From assembly GCF_901709675.1 (NCBI RefSeq), contig NC_051088.1:8584193-8648192 (forward strand): DNA of 64,000 bases, in the 5' to 3' direction. Positions 1 through 11,083 of the stretch are shown here, piece after piece (position 1 is the first letter of the stretch; each line of letters begins with the position of its first letter). The notes below the pieces were generated by a model. It saw nothing but the letters and a program-made list of their open reading frames with translations. It searched no databases and was not told the DNA's origin. Position numbers and translations under genes: made by a program. This DNA comes from Syngnathus acus. Its lineage: Eukaryota > Chordata > Actinopteri > Syngnathiformes > Syngnathidae.

Positions 1-451
1 TCTGTCTTTCCCTAATTCGTTTTTAAACACACAACCAGATACAAGGTGAGGCTATCCAGCTCATTTATTATGTTACTGCTTGATTTGTAGATTATAAGCG
101 TGATGATAAACTGCACTCTGTCAAGAGACAACCTTGTTTGGTGGAATCGGACAGTCGCACAGGTCAGTATTAAAAAGACGTTTTTTTCCATACTCCACAC
201 TCTGTTTCTCTCACCTTGTAATCCAAAGTAACAATTTAACAGTGGTCTAGCATTGCTCCTTTTAATATGGTGGCCTCCACCACTTTTCCACCGGTTTCTA
301 ACAGCACACACAATCTGTCAGTGAGTGAACACAAAATTTTGTGTCCACGATTTGAGATTTTAGTAAAAGATTGAATTCTTAGTTTTAATAGATCACCAAG
401 AGCGTGCTCAAGTCAATACGCAATTTACAAAGTCTTGCAACGATTTCAGTC

Positions 452-495
452 AAACCAACCAACCAACCAACCAACCAACCAACCAACCAACCAAC
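452..495. repeat. (AACC)n microsatellite
   Basis: About eleven perfect copies of a CCAA tetranucleotide. Any open frame across it (repeating PTNQ) is an artefact. Confidence 0.97.
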
Positions 496-1442
496 AAACA
501 GCAATCAAGATGTCTCATCAAACACCTTTAACCTTTTGTGGAGATACAAAAGAAAACAAAAAACAAATAAAAATGTGCCCAAGTATGGAACCCACGCTTT
601 TGCAAAACACTTTGTAGGAACCTTCACCCATTGTTTTTCACCTTCAAAAAGTTTACAGAGATCTAAAACCAAAATGGATAGTTTGATACTCATTAAAAAA
701 AATGGCCTATTTTGCATGGCAATGCATTTTTATCTAAAGCCAAGCTGCTCTTTAAATACGACAAAAGAAAAAAAACAGAGCAGAGCCTATATGTGCTATC
801 ATACCCTGGCAGGCTAGGGCTCTCTGTCTCTTTTCTGCGTTACCTGTTGGTCCTCATATAATTACAATGGCTGCCCTCATCCATCATTGCATTGTTGTGG
901 TGTACCCCGGGCCCATTCATTCTCTGGGCTGGCCAGCGCTACATAAAGAAACAATAGGTCTAAAAATCTAAACAAACACAACGGGGTTCACACAGTTAAA
1001 AATACAAAATTTTACAAAAGAAGAATTTAAGACATTTCTAATCAAAGTAAAGCAAAACAAAAAATAAGTTAAAAAAATTACAAAATCTGTGCAGAACTAG
1101 AACATGATTTGGAAAAAAAAATGATAGAACTGCTTTAAAAGACCTTAAACATAGGGATGGGAAGAGACATTTTCAATATTTTACCTTGTCTTTGCTTCCA
1201 CTTTTGTGAAACATTGATGTTTGTGGACAATCATTTTTGAGATTCTCTTTTGAAAATTGATTTGGTTGGATATTTAAAACAAATTTTTACTGCATCAATA
1301 GAACAAAAACACAAAACAGAGAGTCCAACATCCAAACATTGCCCACCTTTCCCTGTGAAACTGATTTATCTCTTTGAATTTTTTTCTTTGTGCACCATGG
1401 ACCTATCCGGAGACTAATTACCGAGATGAGCTGTCCAAAAAG

Positions 1443-1504
1443 TGTATGCGTGTGTGTGTGTGTGTGTTTCTGTGTGTGTGCGTGCGTGCATGTGTGTGTG
1501 TGTG
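1443..1504. repeat. Imperfect (TG)n microsatellite
   Basis: TG-rich tract interrupted by TTTC and CGTGCGTGCA. It lies 120 bp from a long opposite-phase (CA)n tract. Confidence 0.95.
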
Positions 1505-1622
1505 AATGTGTGAGTTTGCTTGGGAGTCGTATTTAATAACCCACTCTTTGCTCTCAGGCAAAAAACAGGGCATCGCAAGCTGACAGAAGCGCTGGTCGTC
1601 CAGTAGGTTAACGCAAGTGGGG

Positions 1623-1731
<109 letters not shown>

Positions 1732-2280
1732 CTCCCACTGAATTGTAGCATATCCACACAGTGGCAGCTGATTTGTTCAATAATACATGGAAACTCTTTC
1801 ATGGCTTCTCTCCCCATGCACTATACATTACAGAGGAGGAGAATAGCTGATGAAGGATTATTCCAAGGCGGAACTTTGGAAGTGAATGTGTCTGCTTCAC
1901 TTCTACTCATCTATATGATAGAAGTTCTTTCTGTATATGTACTGTGCGGGTGCTTTTCTTGCAACACTTTAGAATGATTTTGTAAAAAAAGTAAACATTT
2001 GTTTTTTGTACATGGTACAAATGTTTAGCAACCTCATTTTTTCTATTAATACATAGTACCTATTGAATACGTTATTGGGCAATAATCCTTTGATTTGACT
2101 AATCAATGTTCAGAATAGATGCCACTCACCTGACTATACAAGGAAAAATAATTCTCCTCCTATGCATTTTGATACCAATGATTAAGGTCTTTGCTGTATT
2201 TTTTCAAACCCCAAAAATGTGTTTAAATGAGAAAAACACATTATGCATTGGACAAAACAAGTTTTCATGATTTGCTTAAA

Positions 2281-2553
2281 ACTAGGGTCAGGGTTTCAAA
2301 CTCGGGTTTCAAACAATTTTTTTAAACTAGGGTAAGGGTTTCAAACTAGGATTGGGGTTTGAAACTAGGGTTACGGTTTCAAACTATAATTTCAAATTAA
2401 GGTTAGGGTTTCAAACTAGGGTGAGGCTTTCAAACTAGGGTTTCAAACTAGGGTTAGGCTTTCAAACTAGGGTTAGGATTTCAAGCTAGGGTTTTAAACT
2501 CGGGTTTAGGGTTTCATCTTAGGGTTTCAAATTAGGGTTAGGGTTTTAAACAT
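2281..2553 (+). repeat. Telomere-like minisatellite, block 1
   Basis: Degenerate tandem array of GGGTTTCAAACTA and GGGTTA units, so the plus strand reads TTAGGG-rich. Units vary from about 13 to 30 bp. The same family recurs at 4332-4755, 42163-42515 and 46979-47448. Confidence 0.85.
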
Positions 2554-3798
2554 ACAGTACTTAGAAAATAATATACTTGAATCCTCTACACTATTTTATG
2601 TATTTATTAATTCAACACTGTACCAAAAAACGCAAAATGTTCCTGTTTTTAGATTAGAATGTTACATATGTGAAGCATTCACCACAATGTCACATTTGTA
2701 TCCAGTGGTTTGTCCAAGCTTGTCAATGTACTTTATAATATTACATCTATTTCCTACTTAATTAGTGGAACTTCGTAAATCATGTGTCATGTCATCATGA
2801 GCGTTAACATTCTCATTAATTTAAAGTGAAGCGGTCAAATATCCTATTTCATTTAAGACGGCGGCCTCTGCATTGATTCCCTGTCACTCATGAATGCCGC
2901 ACCATCATTTATAGACAAAGTGTGAACGGCATATCATGCCCTGAAGCAACCATTACTTTCTAGATTAGACTATGAATGATTCAAATAAACCAAGGTTGTG
3001 CTATTGATTGGAGTCGGAAAACTGAAAGCACTCGGTGTTAGCTCCAGATGCCTAAATAGATTAACTTTGATGTGCCTTGTGGGCTACACAGCACGTGAGA
3101 AGGCTTCAACAAAGCCCACTCTGGATGAAGATGCGGCACATTCCAAAATTTGATTTGAAAAGAAAAAAAAAAAAAAAAAAGAGAAATGTGATATGTAGTG
3201 GTTGGTGCTAGCAAATTGTGTTTACCCAATTAACAAAACACCTCAGGTGCTATCAGGAGGAGGCGGTTAATACAAAGATTATCATAATTAAGTCTGTGAA
3301 AGCCAGACACAAAGCATTTGCAGATGACAATGTGTGCAGGCGGGCTAGACCACAAAACACCAATCAAACAAACATCTGTGCACCCATCAGTAAAAGACAC
3401 AATTGTTGAACGATCTCTAATGTTTAATGAGTGTCCACAAGTAATTTTTGAGAGTCATTCAAGTCGAAATTGGTACAGTTTGATACACTACGACAAAGCG
3501 GTGCAGTGTTGTCATAATGCAAATGCCCGGTAGCAAAACATGCTTTCAGCATGATAATGAAATATTGCTAATACCTTTCCTGATTGAAACTGAGTCGTGA
3601 TGGAAAGAAGCATTCACAAATTCTATAGCATCATGGACAACCAGCATAGACAATTTGGACAATCTTCTACTGTTTGTCCAAATGTGGTCAATTCAATATT
3701 TATTCTTGGTCAGGCCCCAAAATAATAACTACAAATTTTTGGCCAATCTTAAGATAATTGTCCTTATTTAGTTAGTTACAACAAAACAGTGAAGCACG

Positions 3799-4088
3799 CA
3801 GAGGCGTAGCCAGGAATTTTTCCAGTAGGGGCGCACGCCCACAGGAAAAAAAAATCGAACATCACCCACGCCATTCGCTGATCGCTAAAACAACATCCGG
3901 GTCCGGGAGGCAAACGGTGAATGGATAACATCGCGCACATAGAATAGCGCAAGCACATTCGCGCAAGACCGAAAGAAAAAAACGGCATGAAAATGAAGAA
4001 TCGAAAAAGCTCGATTTTTTTCAACCGGGGCGCAGGGAGTCCTAACCGGGGCGCCGCCCCGGCTCGCCCCGGCTTGGCTACGCCTCTG
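3799..4088. mobile_element. hAT-like non-autonomous transposon (290 bp) with 8-bp target duplication
   Basis: Terminal inverted repeats: CAGAGGCGTAGCCAGG at the left and its near-complement ending GGCTACGCCTCTG at the right. It is flanked by identical 8-bp copies GAAGCACG at 3791-3798 and 4089-4096, the target duplication size of the hAT superfamily. It has no coding capacity. It interrupts a SINE whose 3' part continues from 4097. Confidence 0.88.
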
Positions 4089-4096
4089 GAAGCACG

Positions 4097-4215
4097 TCAC
4101 CTCACAGTTCAGAGATGTGAGGATTTCATTTCGGCTCCGCCCTTCCTGTGTGGAGTTCGTATGTTCTCTCCGTGCCTGCGTAGGTTTCATGCATGGTAGC
4201 CCTAGATGTATGATT
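4097..4215 (+). repeat. SINE fragment, split by a transposon
   Basis: Contains CCTCACAGTTCAGAGATG, a CTTCCTGTGTGGAGTTCG segment and GTTCTCTCCGTGCCTGCGT, matching the SINE copies at 56841-57174 and 63095-63430. Its degraded 5' end lies left of the inserted hAT element (about 3770-3798). Confidence 0.8.
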
Positions 4216-4331
4216 GTATATGTGCAACTAGAGTGAGAGTCCACTGCAGCATTTATGTTTTCCATTTGCTCCTTCTCTTCAATTCCAACCTTTTAGCAAA
4301 GTGAATTGCATTGAAATAAACTAAATGACCT

Positions 4332-4755
4332 TTTAAAACTAGGGTTAATGTTCAAATTTAGGGTTAGGATTTCAAAGTAGGGTTTCAAATTAAAGTTAGG
4401 TTTTTAAGTTGGGTTAGGTTAGGGTTACGATAATGGGTTAGGGCAAGAAGTTAGGGTTATTGGTTAAATGTCATAATATGTATAGTAAGTTAGCTTTTCA
4501 AACTAGGGTTAGAAGTTGGGTTTTAAACTAAGGTTTGGGTTTCACTGGTTTAAAAGTAGGGTTATGGTTTCAATTTGGGCTAGGGTTGGGTTTAGGCTGA
4601 GGGTAATGGTTACATTCCTACTTTTCTAGCTTTTCAACGTAGGGTTAGGGTTTCAAGGTAGGGTTTAAAACTAGGGTTTGCGTTTCAAAGTAGGGTTTAA
4701 AATTTAAGGTAATGTAAGTTAGGGGTTAGTGTAGGGTAAGGGGTTAGGGTTATGC
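4332..4755 (+). repeat. Telomere-like minisatellite, block 2
   Basis: More degenerate array of TAGGGTTAGGGTTTCAAA-type units, again TTAGGG-rich on the plus strand. It starts about 115 bp after the SINE fragment at 4097-4215. Confidence 0.82.
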
Positions 4756-5288
4756 GTGCCCAATCGCAGGTCACGTTCACACACAGGTCCTTTGTATTAT
4801 TAATTATCATTATTTTGAACATGTACATTCATTTGATATGGTATTTGGTGACTTTCGTGTTATCATTTTACATTCAGATAAATGAACTTGTCAGTAGTTT
4901 AAATGTGGCATTTGCTTCAAAGATATATCTCCAGTAAAAGATGATTTGATATTTCAAAGTGGAAAGTTGTTATATTCATTTTACATATTTGATTTTTTTT
5001 CTAATGATGTTGGTGCCATTCTTTTCAGAGATCCCTGTTGTGGAATTTGTTCCAAGTTCTATTTGCACACTCTTGTCTGGTTGGTTGTTTCACTCGGTGT
5101 AATCCACCCTGCCCTCTTCCTGGGGGAGTCTGGTCTTTGTTTTTATCCCTTTCCTGCCAAGGAGTTTGGAATTAAATTTTGGATGAGAATTTCATTTGTT
5201 TTTTCTGCCTGATCCTTCTTGTCTTGCATCCATCTTCCACTACCCCAATTTTCAATTCTTGTGGTCTTTTTTTGAAAACATGAAAAAA

Positions 5289-5328
5289 AAATTGAATTGA
5301 TGATATATATATATCATCAATTCAATTT
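5289..5328. repeat. Perfect 40-bp AT-rich palindrome
   Basis: Two 20-nt arms centred on an (AT)n core at 5308/5309, with no mismatch. A further (TA)n run follows to about 5352. Confidence 0.95.
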
Positions 5329-5523
5329 CCTTTATATATATATATATATATAGGACTCACATCTTTGGCATAAACATAATTATGACCTCGACGCCACAAG
5401 CAGTAAATGTCTAACTTGACTACACTGCACAAGGGAGGGGAAATGGCTGCTGGGCACTATGCTGACCCTGGATCAGAAATGGGAGCTGGGACATAGTGAG
5501 ACGTGACTTCAAGTTTTCAAAGC

Positions 5524-5557
5524 AGTGACGTGCGGTGAGGTTCATGACTGGGGAGGC
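5524..5557 (+). mobile_element. Terminal fragment of a DNA transposon
   Basis: CAGTGACGTGCGGTGAGG and the following bases to GGGGAGGC resemble the terminal repeat of a common fish hAT-type MITE. The rest was not found; the next element starts directly after it. Confidence 0.45.
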
Positions 5558-6467
5558 TAGTGATGTGCATTCCAGTTCTTTTCAGTGAACTGAATCTTTA
5601 GAATCAGTTCACTCAAAAGTTTCGTTCAAACGAAATGTTCAAGGAATCGTCCCCCCCACACACACACACACTGATCCGGTTTTTTTGTTTTTTAACTTCA
5701 ATAACACACACAACTAAACAATACACCAGACAAAAAACAATCAAGTAAACACGGTAATGTCGACAACGGCAACGCACACATTTTTCTGTATATTACGACA
5801 TCCCGTGGGAACACCATGTACATCAAACAATACAAGTACCAGTGCGTTGGGTAAGTACAAAATAGTGTTGGCTCGTGAGTGAATGATTCGTTCAAAAGAA
5901 CGATTTTCTTCAGTGAACGAGAGTGAACGAATCACTCCCGAAAGTGATTGGTTCTTTTTTCAGTTCATATTACTTCAACCAGTAGGTGATGCGTATTGAA
6001 GCTGGTGCCACCTCGCCGTAAAACAAAACGAAGAAGAAAATGATGTAACTTCCCGTTCACGAACGAGTCGTGGATTGCATTTCCCGTTCACCAACTGAAC
6101 GGATCTGTGAGTGAACGAGTCAGTGAGTGATTTGCATTTCCAGTTCATCGCGAGAACGGATCAGTGAGGGAACGAATCCTGACTTTCCCGTTCGCGAACG
6201 AGTTAATGGCTGAACTGCCTTCCCGTGTATCAACGGATCAGTCAGTGAACGTGTTGCGTCTCCCTCCTGGCGTGAACTATGTAAGCCAGAATGCAGATTT
6301 ACGATTTGCCAAGGAAAGAAAGAACCACTCACTGAAACACCACTTCTTTTATGCACGTTTTCTCCAAGCTAACGGCTAACTTTATTGCATGAAGGGATGC
6401 GCCGTTATGCAACAACGGGGAGATTATGCTTCTCTTTGGGTAATCTTGATTTTATAATACTTATAGT

Positions 6468-7134
6468 CAGGGCCGGTTCTAGGAATGCACATAAGAGGGG
6501 GCAGTCAGAAATGTGAAGGGGGCATGTTCTTTTTTTTTTTTTTTTACACATTTTTAACACTGTTAGTGTTTTCTTCACGGCAGTTGTTAGCTGTGTGTCC
6601 AGATCTCAACCTGGAGAAGTGGATTGCACTCTGTCAGGCCTCTACACTAAGACCTGTCCAGCTTGGGTGTCCCACCTGAAGATTAAAGCTTCTGCTGGTA
6701 TTGCTCTTAGGGTCACTGAGGCACGCAAACCCCCTGACCACAATAAGGTGGCAATCTCTCAGGGGGGGGGAACATATAATATGAATGTTATAGTAACTAT
6801 TATTTGAGTTGTCGTTAATCATTAGTTAAATCACGGGTCATTACGACGAGTTTGGTGGAGTTTTTACTGCTTCTTCCAACTCCTACCGCGCTGACTGTAA
6901 CTTGACACTCTCTGGCTGCATACTCACAGTGATTGGATGTTTACGGAGGGGAGCGGAGTCCTGGCAGCAGGCTGTGTGAGGACACACACTGCACCGACAT
7001 GAGAGAAGAGAGGGGGCTGATTAACGTGTGTTTCTATCAGCGGATTTTTCACTTCTAAAAGTTTGATTCGAGGGGGCAGGACATCTGTTTGAGGGGGCAA
7101 CGCCCCCTCTTGCCCCTGCGTAGAGCCGGCACTG
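6468..7134. mobile_element. Nested hAT-like transposon (667 bp) with 8-bp target duplication
   Basis: Ends CAGGGCCGGTTCTAGG and CTACGCAGGGGC-type/TAGAGCCGGCACTG are inverted. Identical CTTATAGT octamers flank it at 6460-6467 and 7135-7142. The interior has a T-run at about 6531-6546 and a stretch (6590-6770) that looks like decayed LINE or host sequence. Subterminal GGGGGC-rich segments on both sides are also inverted. Confidence 0.85.
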
Positions 7135-7597
7135 CTTATAGTAGTTTTTCAATAACGTGTATGCATATATACGCCTAAATATTGTTATCCAATATATCTA
7201 CTGCAATTTCACATTAGATTGCTGGTTTGAAATTTACTTTTAATATTATTATTATTATTATTATTAATAAACATTTATGTTAAAACTTGTCTGGTGTTTT
7301 ATTCCTTGTTTTTATATTCGCCAATTAAAACATAAAAATCAGACATTTTGTGAACTGCTTTATATGACAATATGTGTTTTACGTTGTTATATGAGTTGGT
7401 GTCCCCCAAAATAACAAATGTCGGCATAACGGATTTTTTTGCCAACCTTTTAGTCAAAGACAAACACATTCGGTATAATAACACCCTCAACTACAATCCA
7501 ACAAATACAAAATTAAAACATCAATGTCGGCATAACGTGTGTCGGCTGGCATAGCAGCAACGCTGTCTGTCACTCACTCGTGAATCTTCGCGAACGA

Positions 7598-8090
7598 ACC
7601 TGAAAATGGTGGTGTACCTAATAGAGTGTCCGAATGACGTCACATATCAAACAACCAATCAGAAAGTGGGGGTGAGGGCGGGTGTGGCACTTTTCACTTT
7701 CCGTGAAGCTTTGACCATGATTTTTCCCTAATGAATTGGCCTGTTATTAGGAACACCTGAAAATGGTGTTGTACCTAAGAGAGTGTCCGAATGACGTCAC
7801 AGATCAAACAGCCAATCAGAAAGTGGGGGTGAGGGTGGGTGTGGCACTTTTCACTTTCAGTTAAGCTTTGACCATGATCTTTCCCTAATGAAGTGGCCTG
7901 TGATTAGGCACACCTAAAAATGGCGGTGTACCTAATAGAGTGTCCGAATGATGTCACAGATCAAACAGCCAATTAGGAGGTGGGGGTGAGGGCGGGTGTG
8001 GCACTTTTCACTTTCACTTAAACTTGTTCCCTAATGAAGTGGCCTGTGATTAGGAACACTTCATGGACACTTAAATAGGTACACTACACG
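7598..8090 (+). repeat. Three tandem units of about 155 bp with CRE/CCAAT/GC-box-like motifs
   Basis: The unit starts at CCTGAAAATGGYGGTGTACC and ends at GGCCTGTTATTAGGAACA, copied three times. Two units keep a perfect TGACGTCA (7635-7642, 7792-7799) followed about 12 bp later by CCAAT (7655-7659, 7812-7816) and a GGGCGGGTGTGGC-like box; the third has TGATGTCA. The same unit recurs inverted at about 8523-8835 and direct at about 10359-10500. Confidence 0.85.
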
Positions 8091-8212
8091 AGGTAAAAAA
8101 AAAAAAAGAATAAATAAATAAGAAAGTGTAGCGAACGATTCGATGAATGATTCTTTTGAACAAATCTTTTGAGTGAACCGATTCTAAAGATTCATTTCAT
8201 TTAACTGGAATG

Positions 8213-8345
8213 CACATCACTAGTACAAAAGAGCGCAGACGGCCGAGGGCTGCCATGTCGAAATAGCCGACTGGGTAGTGACACGGGCTATTGCTCGGAA
8301 AGAACTTGGTTCGATCCCAGGTGTGAGCATATACCTGAATGTGCT
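8213..8345 (+). repeat. tRNA-like SINE segment, copy 1
   Basis: About 130 bp, from GCACATCACTAGTACAAAA through CCGACTGGGTAGTGACACGG to CTTGGTTCGATCCCAGGTG. GGTTCGATCCC fits a pol III B box and the upstream GTAGTGAC region an A box. Too degenerate for a tRNA gene. A near-identical copy lies at 10508-10640. Confidence 0.7.
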
Positions 8346-8522
8346 TTTAGAATTGGAACCTCGCTTTGTATGCATATGCAAAGCAAAGTATTTATGTGTA
8401 AATACATCAGGTGGCCCCCCTCCCAAGTTGGCGGAGCAAACCAATAAATCACGCCCACCCTAAATCTAACCTTAACCCTTAATCCCTAAACCTACTTTGA
8501 AACAATAACCTTAAACCCACTT

Positions 8523-9395
8523 CATTAGGGAGAAATCATGGTCAAACCTTCACGGAAAGTGAAAAGTGCCACAACCGCCCTCACCCCAACTTTCTGATTG
8601 GCTGTTTGATCTGTGACATCACTCGGACACTCCATTAGGTACACCGCCATTTTCAGGTGTTCCTAATAACAGGCCATTTCATTAGGGAAAAATCATGGTC
8701 AAAGCTTAAATGAAAGTGAAAAGTGCCACACCCACCCTCACCCCCACTTTCTGATTGGCTGTTTGAGCTGTGACGTCGCTTGGACACTCCATTAGGTACG
8801 CCTCCATTTTCAAGTGTACCTAATAACAGGCCACTTTATTAGGGAAATATCATGGTCAAAGGTCACAGGTGTCAAGCTCTAGTACTCAGGGCCGCGTTCC
8901 AACATGTTTTCCAAGTGACCCTCGTTAAGCGCACCTGCGTGAAAAGTTTTTGGTCACTTTCACGTTCCGCAGGAGCTAAAACTTTTCACGCAGGTGCACT
9001 TAACGAGGGAATCACAAGGACACTCTATTAGGTACACCGCCATTTTCAAGTGTACCTAATAACAGGCCACTTTATTAGGGAAATATCATGGTCAAAGGTC
9101 ACAGGTGTCAAGCTCTAGTCCTCGGGGCCGCGTTCCAACATGTTTTCCAAGTGACCCTCGTTAAGCGCACCTGCGTGAAAAGTTTTTGGTCACTTTCACG
9201 TTCCACAGGAGCTAAAACTTTTCACGCAGGTGCACTTAACGAGGGAATCACATGGACACTCCATTAGGTACACCGCCATTTTCAAGTGTACCTAATAACA
9301 GGCCACTTTATTAGGGAAATATCATGGTCAAAGGTCACAGGTGTCAAGCTCTTGTCCTCGGGGCCGCATTCCAACATATTTTCCAAGATTCACCT
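8523..9395 (-). repeat. Left arm of large inverted array (155- and 236-bp units)
   Basis: Two short units (about 8523-8835) are followed by two and a half long units with a period near 236 bp; the phrase AGGTGTCAAGCTCT ends at 8880, 9116 and 9353. All are in reverse orientation to the unit at 7598. Each long unit contains an inner hairpin, with CTCGTTAAGCGCACCTGCGT pairing with ACGCAGGTGCACTTAACGAG. Copies are nearly identical, suggesting recent amplification. Confidence 0.88.
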
Positions 9396-10500
9396 CGTGT
9401 ATTTCCCTAATAAAGTGGCCTGTTATTAGGTACACTTGAAAATGGCGGTGTACCTAATAGAGTGTCCATGTGATTCCCTCGTTAAGTGCACCTGCGTGAA
9501 AAGTTTTAGCTCCTGTGGAACGTGAAAGTGACCAAAAACTTTTCACGCAGGTGCGCTTAACGAGGGTCACTTGGAAAACATGTTGGAACGCGGCCCCGAG
9601 GACTAGAGCTTGACACCTGTGACCTTTGACCATGATATTTCCCTAATAAAGTGGCCTGTTATTGGGTACACTTGAAAATGGCGGTGTACCTAATGGAGTG
9701 TCCGTGAGATTCCCTCGTTAAGCGCACCTGCGTGAAAAGTTTTAGCTCCTGCAGAACGTGAAAGTGGCTAAAACTTTTCACGCAGGTGCGTTAACGAGGG
9801 CATGTTGGAAAACATGTTGGAATGCGGCCCCGAGGACTTAGAGCTTGACACGTGACCTTTGACCATGATATTTCCCTAATAAAGTGGCCTGTTATTAGGT
9901 ACACTTGAAAATGGCGGTGTACCTAATGGAGTGTCCGTGTGATTCCCTTGTTAAGTGCACCTGCGTGAAAAGTTTTAGCTCCTGCGGAACGTGAAAGTGA
10001 CCAAAAACTTTTCACGCAGGTGCGCTTAACGAGGGTCACTTGGAAAACATGTTGGAACGCGGCCCCGAGGACTAGAGCTTGACACCTGTGACCTTTGACC
10101 ATGATATTCCCCTAATAAAGTGGCCTGTTATTAGGTACACTTGAAAATGGCGGTGTACCTAATAGAGTGTCCTTGTGATTCCCTCGTTAAGTGCACCTGC
10201 GTGAAAAGTTTTAGCTCCTGCGGAACGTGAAAGTGACCAAAAACTTTTCACGCAGGTGCGCTTAACGAGGGTCACTTGGAAAACATGTTGGAACGCGGCC
10301 CCGAGGACTAGAGCTTGACACCTGTGACCTTTGACCATGATATTTCCCTAATAAAGTGGCCTGTTATGAGGTACACTTGAAAATGGCGGTGTACCTAATG
10401 GAGTGTCCAAGTGACGTCACAGCTCAAACAGCCAATCAGGAGGTGGGGGTGAGGGGGGGTGTGGCACTTTTCACTCTCACTTAAGCTTTTTCCCTATTGG
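9396..10500 (+). repeat. Right arm of large inverted array
   Basis: Four long units in direct orientation (AGAGCTTGACACC near 9605, 9840, 10074 and 10312), then one short unit (about 10359-10500) with TGACGTCA at 10412-10419 and CCAAT at 10432-10436. It mirrors the left arm, so about 0.5-1 kb on each side of about 9400-9570 can pair. Confidence 0.88.
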
Positions 10501-10507
10501 CCTGTGA

Positions 10508-10640
10508 TGCACATCACTAGTACAAAACAGTGCATACGACCATAGCCTGTCATGTCGAAACAGCCGACTGGTTAGTGACACGGGCTCTTGCTCGGTAAGA
10601 TCTTGGTTCGATCCCAGGTGCGAGAAAATGCTTGAATGTG
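10508..10640 (+). repeat. tRNA-like SINE segment, copy 2
   Basis: Repeats the segment at 8213-8345, including GCACATCACTAGTACAAAA, GCCGACTGGTTAGTGACAC and GGTTCGATCCCAGGTG. The two copies are direct repeats bracketing the inverted array at 8523-10500. Confidence 0.7.
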
Positions 10641-10993
10641 CTCTTATTGTGCAATTAACCCTTTATTTATTTATTCTTTTTTTAATATATATATATATCT
10701 TTGAAAACTTGAAAACTCGTATGATTGTAACCTCAATTATAGTGTTAGTCATCTCAAATAGTATCCTAACATCGATTATTATTATTATGCAAAGCATGAA
10801 TATATTACTAGTTAATGCCTCTCCAGTATTAACTTTTAATTCAGTGGGTCATCTGACCTCTCTGTATATTCATTATGAAAAGTAATTTTGTATTAGTGAG
10901 GAAATTAGAGAGAATGTTGAAGAGGACTATTAAATTTTGGTAGAAAGCTACATGGAGAGTGGGAGAATGTGGAGAGGATGCTTGCATGTTTTT

Positions 10994-11012
10994 TTGTGTG
11001 TGTGTGTGTGTG

Positions 11013-11077
<65 letters not shown>

Positions 11078-11083
11078 GCGTGC
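10994..11083. repeat. (GT)n microsatellite
   Basis: About 43 GT dinucleotides with a few CG interruptions. Confidence 0.97.

Larger units (their letters stand above)
5558..8223. mobile_element. hAT-like DNA transposon (about 2.7 kb) with inverted ends and nested insertions
   Basis: The left end TAGTGATGTGCATTCCAGTT and about 80 following bases are matched in inverted orientation at 8145-8223 (ending AACTGGAATGCACATCACTA), with shared internal GAATCTTTAGAATC and GTTCACTCAAAAG. The left internal part holds many GTTCACGAACGAGT-type short repeats. It contains a second transposon (6468-7134), an (ATT)n run at about 7241-7266 and three tandem units (about 7598-8060). No transposase frame was recognised and no clear target duplication was seen. 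Confidence 0.7.

Noticed and set aside
6590-6807. Possible protein-coding fragment inside the 667-bp transposon
   Set aside because: Short frames on both strands without a recognisable transposase or host domain; insufficient support.
8836-10358. Regular repeats with constant spacing, CRISPR-like at first glance
   Set aside because: The unit is about 236 bp, nearly identical throughout with no unique spacers, and in a vertebrate genome; it is a transposon-derived array.
10565-10625. Possible tRNA gene (GGTTCGATCCC B box)
   Set aside because: No acceptor-stem pairing or full cloverleaf could be drawn, and the same degenerate sequence recurs at 8250-8330, so it is a SINE head.
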